Shown here piece after piece: positions 17,245 through 25,940 of a stretch of DNA of 49,823 bases (position 1 is the stretch's first letter; each line of letters starts with the position of its first letter). Under the pieces are notes generated by a model that saw only the letters and a program-made list of their open reading frames with translations, made no database searches and was not told where the DNA came from. The position numbers and the translations under genes are program-made. Source of the DNA: Terriglobia bacterium (GTDB lineage: Bacteria > Acidobacteriota > Terriglobia > UBA7540); assembly GCA_030040515.1 (NCBI GenBank), contig JASHTO010000348.1:1-49823 (forward strand), written 5' to 3'.

Positions 17245-18246
17245 ATGGTACGCATCGGCATCATTGGTTATGGATATTGGGGACCGCAGATCGTCAGGAA
17301 CTTTCACACCCTGGAGGGCTGTGAGGTGGCAGTGGTGTGCGACAAGAGTGATGCCGCGCTCCGCCGCGCGAAGCAGACATACCCCAACATGCAAGTTTCC
17401 TCGGATGTTGAGGCGACCTTGGCGGCCCCCGACATCGATGCCATTGCGGTCATCACCCCCGTTTGGACGCACTTCGAACTGGCCAAGGCCGCGCTCCTGA
17501 ACGGCAAACACGTGTTTGTGGAAAAGCCCTTCACCTCCACCGCGGCACAGTCCGAGGAATTGATCGAATTGGCCGAGAAGAAGAACCTGCGGACCATGGT
17601 GGACCACACATTCCTTTTCACCGGCGCCGTAAAGAAGATCCGCCAATTAGTGGACGAGGGAGCCCTGGGGAAACTCTTCTACTATGATTCGACCCGCGTA
17701 AATTTGGGCCTGTTTCAGCACGACGTCAATGTGATTTGGGATTTGGCTCCCCACGACCTTTCGATCATGGACTACCTCATTAAGGACAAGGTCGAAGCCA
17801 TTGTCGCCACCGGTCAAAACCATTTGAATGGCCACGAGGATATGGCCTATATCACGATCTACTTCCAGAACAACATTATCGCTCACATCAATGTCAATTG
17901 GCTGTCACCCGTGAAGGTCCGCACGACTCTCATCGGAGGCGAGAAGAGGATGGTGGTGTGGAACGACCTGGAAGCTGATGAAAAGGTCAAAGTTTACGAC
18001 AAGGGAGTGCAGATCACCAACGAGGAGGGTGTGTATGACCTTTTGGTCCGTTACCGCTCGGGCGACATGTGGGCTCCCCGCGTTGAGCAGACGGAAGCGC
18101 TGAAGGCGGAGTGCGGTTACTTTGTCGAGTGCATTAAGAACAACACGACACCCTTCAACGACGGACGCGCGGGGCTCAAAGTGGTGAGAATGCTGGAGGC
18201 CGCGAACGAATCTATCCGGGACCGGGGGAGGCTCGTTCGCGTATGA
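17245..18246 (+). CDS. Gfo/Idh/MocA oxidoreductase, probable nucleotide-sugar 3-dehydrogenase
   Basis: 333 residues. The Rossmann start GIIGYGYWGPQIVRNF binds NAD(P), and HVFVEKPF contains the EKP motif of the family. The following two genes encode a hexapeptide N-acetyltransferase and a DegT aminotransferase, overlapping or abutting each other. That trio matches WbpB/WlbA, WbpD/WlbB and WbpE/WlbC, which convert UDP-GlcNAcA into the 2,3-diacetamido sugar. By that analogy this enzyme oxidises C3 of a nucleotide sugar. ATG 17245 has AAAGGAGA five bases upstream; the frame is open further back, through the end of the sugar transferase gene, but that extension is not conserved-looking. Confidence 0.88.
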   Translation: MVRIGIIGYGYWGPQIVRNFHTLEGCEVAVVCDKSDAALRRAKQTYPNMQVSSDVEATLAAPDIDAIAVITPVWTHFELAKAALLNGKHVFVEKPFTSTAAQSEELIELAEKKNLRTMVDHTFLFTGAVKKIRQLVDEGALGKLFYYDSTRVNLGLFQHDVNVIWDLAPHDLSIMDYLIKDKVEAIVATGQNHLNGHEDMAYITIYFQNNIIAHINVNWLSPVKVRTTLIGGEKRMVVWNDLEADEKVKVYDKGVQITNEEGVYDLLVRYRSGDMWAPRVEQTEALKAECGYFVECIKNNTTPFNDGRAGLKVVRMLEAANESIRDRGRLVRV

Positions 18247-18740
18247 GTGAATTCCTGAGCATCGCCCCCGACGTCCGGCTGGGGAAAGGCGTCAAGCTTT
18301 CCAGGTTCATTAACCTTTACGGCTGCGAAATCGGCGACGAGACCAAAATCGGCGCTTTCGTCGAGGTTCAGAAGAAAGCCAAGATTGGCAAAAGGTGCAA
18401 GATTTCAAGTCACACCTTTATTTGCGAAGGAGTGACCATCGAGGACAACGTTTTCGTGGGGCACGGCGTCACTTTTATCAACGACACTTATCCCCACGCC
18501 GCAAATGCCGATGGCACGCTTCAAACCGAGGCGGATTGGAAGGTGGAAACTACCTTGGTGAAGAAGGGCGCCTCGATCGGGTCGGGGAGCACCATCCTGT
18601 GCAACGTCACCATAGGCGAAAACGCCATCGTAGGGGCGGGAAGTGTTGTGACCAAGGACGTGCCCGCCAATGCTGTTGTTGCCGGCAATCCCGCCCGAGT
18701 TTTGCGAAAGATCAACCAGAAGAAAATGGAGGTAGCTTAA
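18243..18740 (+). CDS. left-handed beta-helix N-acetyltransferase (WbpD/WlbB-like)
   Basis: 165 residues made largely of hexapeptide repeats (for example IGKRCKISSHTFICEGVTIE, VFVGHGVTF, IGSGSTILCNVTIGENAIVG), ending with VVAGNPARVL, the usual terminus of sugar O/N-acetyltransferases. It overlaps the dehydrogenase gene by four bases (ATGA) and its stop overlaps the aminotransferase start (TAATG), showing tight translational coupling. It most likely acetylates the new amino group formed by the aminotransferase, using acetyl-CoA in the cytoplasm. Confidence 0.92.
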   Translation: MSEFLSIAPDVRLGKGVKLSRFINLYGCEIGDETKIGAFVEVQKKAKIGKRCKISSHTFICEGVTIEDNVFVGHGVTFINDTYPHAANADGTLQTEADWKVETTLVKKGASIGSGSTILCNVTIGENAIVGAGSVVTKDVPANAVVAGNPARVLRKINQKKMEVA

Positions 18741-19999
18741 TGCAATCCAATCGCATTCCTTTTCTCGACCTTGTCTCTCCGCACCAGGAGCTCAAAGAAG
18801 AGCTGGTGGGAGTGTTTTCCCATGCTCTGGAGACGGCCGGCTTTATTGGCGGCCCCATGGTCGAGGATTTTGAGAAATCCTTCGCCAAGTTTTCTGACGC
18901 TCAACATTGTGTGGGAGTGGGCAGTGGAACTGACGCCTTGCGCTTTGCCCTGATGGCCGCCGGCGTTGGCCCCGATGACGCGGTCATCACGGTCCCGAAT
19001 ACCTTCATCGCGACCTCCGAGGCGATTTCTCAGTGCGGAGCCCTGCCTCGATTTGTCGATGTGGACGAGCACACCTGCAATATGGATGTGAATAAGCTGG
19101 CGGATTACCTGGCCAAGCATTGCACTCAAAACGACGCCAACGGCAAGCTTGTCGACAAGCCGACAGGACGCGCAATTAAAGTCATTGTCCCGGTTCATCT
19201 TTACGGACAAATGGCTGACATGGACGCTATTCTGGAACTGGCGGAGAAATACCGCCTGGCCGTTGTTGAGGATGCCTGCCAGGCTCACGGCGCGGAGTAT
19301 TTTTCCCGCCGCGAGAATCGTTGGAGGAAAGCCGGCTCGATGGGTTTGGCCGCGGCTTTTAGTTTCTATCCCGGGAAGAATTTGGGAGCCTGCGGGGAAG
19401 CCGGGGCCGTTACTACCCAGGACGAACACCTGGCACAGAAAGTACGCGTTTTGCGGGATCACGGGCAGGTGAAGAAGTATTATCACGAAGTGGAGGGATA
19501 CAACGGCCGGTTGGATTCAATTCAAGCGGGAATTTTGCGCGTCAAGCTGCGGCGCCTGGCCGAATGGAATGAAAGGCGCCGGGAATGCGCGGCTCGATAC
19601 AACGAGCTGTTCGCAGGCGTCTCAGATTTATTGACCGTTCCATTTGAGCCGTCCTGGTCGAAAGCAGTTTTCCACCTCTACGTTGTGCAGGTCCCCAGGC
19701 GCGATGAAATGATGAAGCACCTCGCGAATTCCGGCATGGGGACGGGAATTCACTATCCCATCCCCCTGCACTTGCAAGAGGCCTATAAGGCGCTTGGCTA
19801 CCGCCAAGGTGATTTCCCGGTCGCAGAAAAGCTCGCTCCAAGAATCCTCTCACTCCCCATGTTCCCGGGACTCAGCAGCGGCCAGCAGGATCAAGTTGCG
19901 CGGCAAGTATTGGACTTTCTTGAATCCGAGAACCGGTCGCACATTTCGTATGAAGCTCCGGGCGTGAGCTGTCAGGCCGGAACGCCAGGCCTCCAATAA
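18740..19999 (+). CDS. DegT/DnrJ/EryC1/StrS aminotransferase (sugar aminotransferase)
   Basis: 419 residues, PLP-dependent fold type I. Visible landmarks: VGSGTDALRFALMAAGVGPDD (phosphate-binding Gly/Thr), VPVHLYGQMADMD, VVEDACQAHGAEY (Asp contacting PLP), and FSFYPGKNLGACGEAG with the Lys that forms the Schiff base. It ends with the typical GTGIHYPIPLHLQ segment. It would transfer an amino group from glutamate to the keto-sugar nucleotide made by the dehydrogenase two genes upstream. Start ATG 18740 has GGAGGT seven bases upstream. An internal insert (about residues 118-140, HCTQNDANGKLVDKPTG) is somewhat longer than usual. Confidence 0.93.
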   Translation: MQSNRIPFLDLVSPHQELKEELVGVFSHALETAGFIGGPMVEDFEKSFAKFSDAQHCVGVGSGTDALRFALMAAGVGPDDAVITVPNTFIATSEAISQCGALPRFVDVDEHTCNMDVNKLADYLAKHCTQNDANGKLVDKPTGRAIKVIVPVHLYGQMADMDAILELAEKYRLAVVEDACQAHGAEYFSRRENRWRKAGSMGLAAAFSFYPGKNLGACGEAGAVTTQDEHLAQKVRVLRDHGQVKKYYHEVEGYNGRLDSIQAGILRVKLRRLAEWNERRRECAARYNELFAGVSDLLTVPFEPSWSKAVFHLYVVQVPRRDEMMKHLANSGMGTGIHYPIPLHLQEAYKALGYRQGDFPVAEKLAPRILSLPMFPGLSSGQQDQVARQVLDFLESENRSHISYEAPGVSCQAGTPGLQ

Positions 20000-20091
20000 T
20001 CATGGGAAATCCACGGGACGGCCGCGCCAAGTCGAAATGAACGCGACCGGTGAGCGGTGTACGTGGGCATCGGTATACGTCGGGAGATGGC

Positions 20092-21030
20092 ATGGGGAAC
20101 GCCCCAACTTACGTGCTGATAACGCCGGCGCGGGACGAGGCGAAGTACATTGAGCTGACGATGAAGTCGGTGGTGGCGCAAACTTTCCGCCCGCTGACCT
20201 GGGTCATCGTCAGCGACGGATCGACCGATGGTACGGACGATATCGTTCGCCGGTACGCTGCGGAAAACCCCTGGATTAAGCTGGTTCGGCTTCCGGAACG
20301 CCGCGAGCGCCATTTTGCCGGAAAAGTGCAAGCTTTCAATGCCGGCCGGGCGGAACTTAAGGACCTGCAATTTGACGTCATCGGCAATTTGGATGGAGAT
20401 GTTTCGTTCGGCCCCGGCCATTTTGAGTGCTTGGTTGCAAAGTTTGCAGAGGATCCCAGGCTAGGAGTAGCGGGATCGCCGTTTCGCGAGGGCGCTTTCC
20501 AATACGACTATCGGTACTCCAACATTGAGAATGTGTGGGGCGGCTGCCAATTGTTCCGGCGCGAGTGTTTTGAAGACATTGGGGGGTATGTGCCGGTCAA
20601 AGGCGGCAGCATCGACCACATTGCCGTGGTTTCAGCAAGAATGAAGGGGTGGAAGACCAGAACTTTTCAGGAGACCCTGTGCCAGCATCATCGGGTGATG
20701 GGAACAGCACAACACGGCGGATACGCGGCAAGGTTTCGGATGGGGGCCAAAGATTATGCGGTGGGTAACCATCCCGTTTGGGAGTTGTTCCGCATGTTCT
20801 ACCAGATGAAGCAGCGGCCTTACGTCCTGGGCGGGCTGGCGTTGGGAGCAGGTTATTCGTGGTCAATGGTGCGGCGAGTTGAAAGGCCCGTGTCGAAGGA
20901 ATTGGTGGCGTTCACCCGAGGTGAGCAGATGCACCGGCTGTGGCGCTTCCTGTTGCGCAGACCTCCGGCCGATACGAAATCTTCAACCTCCCCTTCCATG
21001 GCTTCCGTCACGACGAGGGACGCGGTTTGA
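20092..21030 (+). CDS. family 2 glycosyltransferase
   Basis: 312 residues, GT-A fold. YVLITPARDEAKYIELTMKS opens the nucleotide-binding half, VIVSDGSTDGTDDIV follows, and NLDGDVSF supplies the DxD-like metal site. C-terminal segments lack clear membrane helices, so the enzyme is cytoplasmic or peripheral. It probably adds the second or a later sugar to the lipid-linked unit. ATG 20092 is preferred to the GTG at 20050 because the family fold begins directly after it and GGGAGA lies upstream. Confidence 0.9.
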   Translation: MGNAPTYVLITPARDEAKYIELTMKSVVAQTFRPLTWVIVSDGSTDGTDDIVRRYAAENPWIKLVRLPERRERHFAGKVQAFNAGRAELKDLQFDVIGNLDGDVSFGPGHFECLVAKFAEDPRLGVAGSPFREGAFQYDYRYSNIENVWGGCQLFRRECFEDIGGYVPVKGGSIDHIAVVSARMKGWKTRTFQETLCQHHRVMGTAQHGGYAARFRMGAKDYAVGNHPVWELFRMFYQMKQRPYVLGGLALGAGYSWSMVRRVERPVSKELVAFTRGEQMHRLWRFLLRRPPADTKSSTSPSMASVTTRDAV

Positions 21031-21137
21031 AATCCTCATTGATGGCGGCAAGTGTTGGACAGGCCCTGTGGCATCGGCCTGTCATTCCAAAGGACGAATT
21101 CAGGCCGGCAGACCCGGACCTGTGAGATCTCAAGAAT

Positions 21138-21788
21138 ATGTACATTGTGGACCGCAGTGTCAGATTTATTCGCGGGGCTCTGATGAGCTATGGCCCGTCA
21201 TTCCTCAAGAGATCCCTTTGGGATCAGGAATACTCGACGAGCAAATGGAATTTCAACGATAACACGACGAGTGATATCGTATACGGATACCTGGAAAAGT
21301 GGGCCAAAAAGGGCGCCATCATGGATTTAGGCTGCGGCTCGGGCAACACTTCCAATGAGATTGCGGAAAGTGCCTATGGGCAATATCTTGGCGTGGATAT
21401 ATCCGAAGTGGCTCTCGCCAAAGCGCGAAAGCGGACGCAGGAGAACGGCAGGACAGCCAAGAATCAATTTGTGCAAGGGGAGCTGTTGGGTTTCTCACCG
21501 CCTCAAAAGTTTGACGTCATCCTCTTTCGCGAATCGATGTACCACGTGCCATTAAACAAAGTGAAGTCCGTCCTCGAACACTACGCAGATTACCTCAAGC
21601 CCGAGGGAGTGTTCATCGTCAGGATGTCCAAAACCCAGGACGGCAAGGAGAAGTGGAGGCCTACGGCGATGTTCCGCGTCATCGAAAAGGAATTCGACGT
21701 GGTGGAAGAGGGCGAGTGCAGCGTCGGGTTTGGCGGCACGGTGATGGTTTTCCGCCCCAAGAGTCCCCATCCAATCAAAGCTTCATAA
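21138..21788 (+). CDS. class I SAM-dependent methyltransferase
   Basis: 216 residues. Motif I is IMDLGCGSGNTSNEIAES (about 56-73), the acidic residue ending the second strand is in YLGVDISEVALAKAR, and FDVILFRESMYHVPLNKVK is motif IV. It belongs to the Methyltransf_11/25 group and probably methylates a sugar hydroxyl or a related small molecule. An in-frame ATG at 21183 is an alternative start. It is the last gene before the tRNA; a run of seven T (about 21800-21807) follows the stop but without a visible stem. Confidence 0.88.
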   Translation: MYIVDRSVRFIRGALMSYGPSFLKRSLWDQEYSTSKWNFNDNTTSDIVYGYLEKWAKKGAIMDLGCGSGNTSNEIAESAYGQYLGVDISEVALAKARKRTQENGRTAKNQFVQGELLGFSPPQKFDVILFRESMYHVPLNKVKSVLEHYADYLKPEGVFIVRMSKTQDGKEKWRPTAMFRVIEKEFDVVEEGECSVGFGGTVMVFRPKSPHPIKAS

Positions 21789-21835
21789 AGTTCTCAGCCT
21801 TTTTTTCGGATTCTCGTCTCTAGAATTTGCATTCC

Positions 21836-21911
21836 GCGGGAGTAGCTCAGTTGGTAGAGTGCGGCCACTCCATGGCCGAGGTTGCAGGTTCGAGTCCTGC
21901 CTCCCGCTCCA
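21836..21911 (+). tRNA. tRNA-Gly (anticodon TCC), CCA encoded
   Basis: A 76-base cloverleaf: acceptor GCGGGAG/CTCCCGC, D stem GCTC/GAGT, anticodon stem CGGCC/GGCCG, T stem GCAGG/CCTGC with loop TTCGAGT, discriminator T and encoded CCA. The seven-base anticodon loop reads ACTCCAT, so the anticodon is TCC (Gly), but position 33 is C where nearly all tRNAs have T, and positions 32 and 38 could pair (A-T). The gene stands between the conserved export block and the variable sugar-assembly block, a common insertion and exchange point. Confidence 0.9.
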
Positions 21912-22020
21912 TTTCTTGTCAGGAAATCCCAGCAGACAGGTATGCGGAGGTTCGGCACATCCGGTCCCTCCGCCGCCTGCACGCCCCTCTCGCCTCCTAC
22001 TGAGCGCGCCATCTGACAGG

Positions 22021-22042
22021 CTGCCGAATTGGTCGTCGGCAG
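22021..22042. repeat. 7-bp-stem hairpin downstream of tRNA
   Basis: Perfect arms CTGCCGA (22021-22027) and TCGGCAG (22036-22042) around an eight-base loop, inside the 210-base gap between tRNA and next gene. No T tract follows. A TTGTCA (21916-21921) just after the tRNA could be a -35 element, but I see no convincing -10. Confidence 0.4.
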
Positions 22043-22121
22043 GGGGACGGCACCGAGGTTAGGATATCGGCAATTCACTCCCGGTGTATGCGCCAGGGCA
22101 ACGGCCAGAACCTAGTTTTCC

Positions 22122-23015
22122 ATGAAAATCTGCGGAAGAGACATTCTCCTTAAAGGGCGCTTGATTCGCACCGCCCGAATTGATGGTGAAAAATACGAGT
22201 TTCCCGAGGATCCGGAGGTGATGCTCGAGGGGCTGCGAAAGTCGGGCATGCGGATTGACCTTTTCACGTTCCTGCAAAGAGTCCAGGACACCAAGCCCAA
22301 ATACACCTATCCCATGGAGTGGGACAACCTCGCGGTGCTGCCGATAACGACATTCGATCATTGGTGGAACGAGCAGATCCGTTCTTATCCGCGTAACCGG
22401 GCGCGGCAGGCGGAAAAAAGAGGAGTGGTTCTGCGCGAGGTTCCGCTCAATGACGACCTCCTGCAGGGAATCTGCTCAATTTATAACGAAGTTCCCGTCC
22501 GCCAGGGACGGCCTTTTCCCCATTATGGCATGACCCTCGAAAAGGCGCGCGGGTATGCGGGGACGTTTGCGGATCGCAGCATCTGGATTGGCGCATACCT
22601 CAAAGAAACGTTGATCGGCTTCGTCAAGTTGGTCACGGATGAACAGCGAACGCTCGCCTGCCTGGTGCACATTCTCTCCATGGCGGCGCACAAAGACAAA
22701 GCTCCTACCAATGCCTTGATTGCCCGGTCCGTGCAGGCCTGCGCAGACCGGGGGATTTCACACTTGGTTTACGAGAACTTCACATATGGAAAGAAGGAGG
22801 GCGATAGCCTCAGCCACTTCAAGGAGGTCAATGGTTTCCAGCGCGTCGACGTGCCCCGCTACTACGTCCCACTGACTCCCATGGGTTGGGCATCCTATCG
22901 CCTGGGTTTTCACCATCGATTGATCGATCGGATTCCGGAATCGATTGCCGGCCGGCTCCGCTCCTGGCGAAAGTCCTTCCTGGAACGCAAATTTCCTGTG
23001 GAAACGAAGGCTTAG
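22122..23015 (+). CDS. GNAT/FemAB-like acyltransferase
   Basis: 297 residues. The second half has the GNAT pattern: SIWIGAYLKETLIGFVKLVT, a strand-loop-helix region LVHILSMAAHKDKAPTNALI where acetyl-CoA would bind, then GISHLVYENF and a terminal FKEVNGFQRVDVPRYYVPL. The first 110 residues (YPMEWDNLAVLPIT, RNRARQAEKRGVVLREVP) are like FemAB/BioF2-related proteins, which acylate sugars or peptides. The target is unknown. It is 11 bases ahead of an asparagine-synthase-like gene, and the pair may cooperate in decorating the polymer with acyl or amide groups (inference). Confidence 0.75.
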   Translation: MKICGRDILLKGRLIRTARIDGEKYEFPEDPEVMLEGLRKSGMRIDLFTFLQRVQDTKPKYTYPMEWDNLAVLPITTFDHWWNEQIRSYPRNRARQAEKRGVVLREVPLNDDLLQGICSIYNEVPVRQGRPFPHYGMTLEKARGYAGTFADRSIWIGAYLKETLIGFVKLVTDEQRTLACLVHILSMAAHKDKAPTNALIARSVQACADRGISHLVYENFTYGKKEGDSLSHFKEVNGFQRVDVPRYYVPLTPMGWASYRLGFHHRLIDRIPESIAGRLRSWRKSFLERKFPVETKA

Positions 23016-23026
23016 GAGGGCTTCCC

Positions 23027-24832
23027 GTGCCAGGAATTGTGGGCCTGATCACGAAACTTCCCAGGGCGAAGGCCGAAAACGAATTGTCCGTAATGCTGGA
23101 CTCCGTCCGGCATGAGTCGTTTTACTCGAATGGTATTTGGATCGACGCCGAGGAGGGAATCTACGTCGGCTGGACGGCGCGCCTCGGTTCTTTTGCCGAC
23201 GGCATGCCGCTGCAAAATGAGACGGGGGACATCACCGTTGTCTTTTCCGGGGAGGAGTATCCGGACCCCAAGGTTCTTAGCCATTTGCGGGAGCGCGGGC
23301 ACCATTTTACGCCCGAGGGTGCTTCCTACCTGGTCCACCGGTATGAGGATGAGTCCGACTTTCCCAAACAACTGAACGGGCGGTTTCATGGCTTGGTGGT
23401 CGACCGGCGGCGGGGAATGGCGATGCTCTTCAACGATCGCTACGGGATGCAGCGCCTGTATTTCCACGAGTCGCCCGATGCTTTCTATTTTGCCGCTGAA
23501 GCCAAAGCCATCCTGAAGGTGCGCCCGGAGGTGCGCCAGCTTGACCCTCGCGGCTTGGGGGAGTTTCTCTCCTGCGGATGCGTGCTGGAGAATCGGACGC
23601 TTTTCCCGGGAATCGGTGTCCTTCCCCCCGGCTCCGCGTGGAAGTTTCGCGACGGCGCGCTGGAGAAGAAGGAACCGTATTTCGAGGCGCGCGAATGGGA
23701 GGAGCAGGCCCCCCTTCCACCCGAAGATTACTATCAGCAGCTTCGCGATGCTTTTGTTCGGGTGCTCCCCCGTTATTTTAATGGCGGCGAGCGCTTGGGC
23801 GTCTCACTGACGGGCGGATTGGATACTCGCATTATCATGGCCTGGCGCAAGTTGGCGCCCGCCTCTGTGCCTTGCTACACGTTTGGAAGCGCCTATCGGG
23901 ACAATCAGGACGTACGTCTGGCCCGCAAGGTGGCGAGGATCTGCGGCCAGAAGCATGAGATCATCACGGCGGGCAGCGAATTTCTGTCGCGTTTCCCCCA
24001 TTATGCCGAACGCGCGATCTACCTTTCCGATGCCTGCGTTGACCTGGGACGGTCTCCGGACCTTTATGTGAACGAGAAAGCGCGTGAAATCGCGCCGGTT
24101 CGCATCGTCGGCACGTATGGAAGTGAGATCCTGCTGCACGCGGTGATGTTCAAGGCCACTGACCCGGCGAATGATCTCTTCCAGCCGGAAGTGCGGCCTC
24201 AGATTCGTGCCGGTCAAGAAACGTATCATGCATCGCGCCAGGTTCACCCGGTTACCTTCATCGCCTTCCGGCAATCGCCCTGGCATCATTACGGCGTCCT
24301 GGGATTAGAGCAGACGCAAGTCGCGGTGCGCTCGCCTTATCTCGACAATGAGTTGGTGCAGGTTGTCTACAAGGCTCCCGGCTCAGTCTCCGTCAATGAA
24401 GCTGTGCGCATGAGGTTGATCCGGGAAGGAAATCCTGCCTTGGCGGACCTGCGCACGGATCGCGGGCTGGGCGCTAACTGGCTGGTGCATGGTTATCTGG
24501 AGTTTTTGTTCAAGGCCGAATATGCGTACGACTATGGCATGCCGCAGTGGATTGCCCAGGCGGACCACCTTTTTGCGCCGCTGCATTTGGAACGCATCTG
24601 GCTGGGCCGCCACAAGGTCTATCATTTTCGCGTCTGGTATCGAGACGCCCTCGCCAACTACGTTCGGGATATGCTGCTGGATTCTCGCTCGCTCGCGCGG
24701 CCATACTTGGTCCCCTCCGTGGTCCGAACCGTGGTTGACGGCCATCTGAAGGGCAATCGCAACTACACTACGGAAATTCACCGGCTCTTGACGCTGGAAC
24801 TGACCCACCGGTTGTTCTTGGATGCGAATTGA
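23027..24832 (+). CDS. asparagine-synthase-like protein lacking the glutaminase Cys
   Basis: 601 residues from GTG 23027 (TAGGAGGG lies six to seven bases upstream). Residues 1-210 have the class II glutaminase fold, but the protein begins (M)PGIVG: the N-terminal nucleophile Cys of active enzymes is Pro here. The ATP-pyrophosphatase half (about 230-600) has the P-loop SLTGGLDTRIIMAW and later VRIVGTYGSEILLHA and RSPYLDNELV. By family knowledge the synthetase part activates a carboxylate as an AMP ester; without the Cys it would have to use free ammonia or another amine. Such proteins recur in polysaccharide loci and may amidate uronic acids. An AlgD gene that supplies uronate lies 16 kb downstream in the same locus, so amidation of mannuronate is possible but unproven. 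Confidence 0.88.
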   Translation: MPGIVGLITKLPRAKAENELSVMLDSVRHESFYSNGIWIDAEEGIYVGWTARLGSFADGMPLQNETGDITVVFSGEEYPDPKVLSHLRERGHHFTPEGASYLVHRYEDESDFPKQLNGRFHGLVVDRRRGMAMLFNDRYGMQRLYFHESPDAFYFAAEAKAILKVRPEVRQLDPRGLGEFLSCGCVLENRTLFPGIGVLPPGSAWKFRDGALEKKEPYFEAREWEEQAPLPPEDYYQQLRDAFVRVLPRYFNGGERLGVSLTGGLDTRIIMAWRKLAPASVPCYTFGSAYRDNQDVRLARKVARICGQKHEIITAGSEFLSRFPHYAERAIYLSDACVDLGRSPDLYVNEKAREIAPVRIVGTYGSEILLHAVMFKATDPANDLFQPEVRPQIRAGQETYHASRQVHPVTFIAFRQSPWHHYGVLGLEQTQVAVRSPYLDNELVQVVYKAPGSVSVNEAVRMRLIREGNPALADLRTDRGLGANWLVHGYLEFLFKAEYAYDYGMPQWIAQADHLFAPLHLERIWLGRHKVYHFRVWYRDALANYVRDMLLDSRSLARPYLVPSVVRTVVDGHLKGNRNYTTEIHRLLTLELTHRLFLDAN

Positions 24833-24890
24833 ATGTCCCATTCTGCCGGGTTCGTCCTGCCGGCACGGTGAGAATACCCACCATCCCGAA

Positions 24891-25940
24891 ATGAATCAAA
24901 CGGACTCGATCATCAAGCCGGAAGACCTCATCCTGGTGACCGGCGCAAACGGATTCATCGGCGCGAGGGTCGTGGAATCCCTTCTGCGCCGCGGCTTTCG
25001 CAACATCCGGTGCTTTGCCCGGCCCAACACCACGAAGAATCCGATTGCCACAAGTCATGGTGCGGAAGTGGAAATTCTGCGCGGAAATCTCGTGTCGCCG
25101 GAGGACTGCGTGGCCGCCGCCAAGGGCGCGACGGTGGTCTATCACCTGGCGGCTGGCCGCGGCGAGAAGTCGTTTCCCGACGCATTCATGAATTCCGTGG
25201 TTACCACGCGCAACCTGATTGAGGCGTGTGCCCTTACCAAAACCCTGAAGCGCTTTGTGAACGTCAGCTCGTTTGCGGTCTATACGAACCAGGAGAATCC
25301 GCAGGGAAGACTTCTGGATGAGTCATGCCCGACGGAGAAGAGACCCGAGCTGCGGGGGGAGGCCTATTGCTTCGCCAAAGTCAAACAGGAAGAACTTGTC
25401 GCCGAATACGGCCGCCGCCTGGGCCTCCCCTATGTGATGGTCAGGCCCGGACAGGTCTATGGCCCCGGAAACGAGGGCATTACCGGACGGGTCGGAATCA
25501 ACACCTTCGGGTTTTTCCTCCACCTCGGCGGTTCAAATACCATTCCGTTCACATACGTGGATAACTGCGCGGACGCCATCGTCCTTGCGGGCTTGAAGCC
25601 GGGTGTGGAAGGGGAAATTTTCAATGTGGTGGATGACGACTTGCCGTCCAGCCGCAGGTTCTTGCGTCTCTATCGCCGCAATGTCAGGAGGTTCCGATCA
25701 ATTTACGTTCCCCATTTCGCCAGTTACGTGCTCTGCCGGCTATGGGAGCGCTACTCGGATTGGTCGCAGGGACAATTGCCGGCCACTTTTAACGTTCGAA
25801 GGTGGCACGCCAACTGGAAAAAAACGCGCTACAGTAATCAGAAGCTGAAAAAGCTGCTGGGCTGGACGCCCAGCGTCTCCATGGCGGAGGGTTTGAACCG
25901 GTTTTTTGAAGCTTGCCGAGCCAAAGCAGCGCATGCTTAA
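24891..25940 (+). CDS. NAD-dependent epimerase/dehydratase (extended SDR)
   Basis: 349 residues from ATG 24891. LILVTGANGFIGARVV is the NAD-binding GxxGxxG motif; VNVSSFAVYTN and later GEAYCFAKVKQEE give the Ser and YxxxK catalytic residues. MVRPGQVYGPGN is the usual segment after the active site. The substrate is not evident; 4-reductase or epimerase action on a nucleotide sugar is likely. The frame is open to 24822, where an ATG overlaps the preceding gene by 11 bases; that start would add 23 residues before the fold. Neither start has a strong ribosome site. Its 3' end overlaps the next start codon. Confidence 0.88.
   Translation: MNQTDSIIKPEDLILVTGANGFIGARVVESLLRRGFRNIRCFARPNTTKNPIATSHGAEVEILRGNLVSPEDCVAAAKGATVVYHLAAGRGEKSFPDAFMNSVVTTRNLIEACALTKTLKRFVNVSSFAVYTNQENPQGRLLDESCPTEKRPELRGEAYCFAKVKQEELVAEYGRRLGLPYVMVRPGQVYGPGNEGITGRVGINTFGFFLHLGGSNTIPFTYVDNCADAIVLAGLKPGVEGEIFNVVDDDLPSSRRFLRLYRRNVRRFRSIYVPHFASYVLCRLWERYSDWSQGQLPATFNVRRWHANWKKTRYSNQKLKKLLGWTPSVSMAEGLNRFFEACRAKAAHA

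Noticed and set aside
21836..22121. Integrative element at the tRNA
   Set aside because: No integrase gene and no repeated tRNA 3' end could be seen inside the window.
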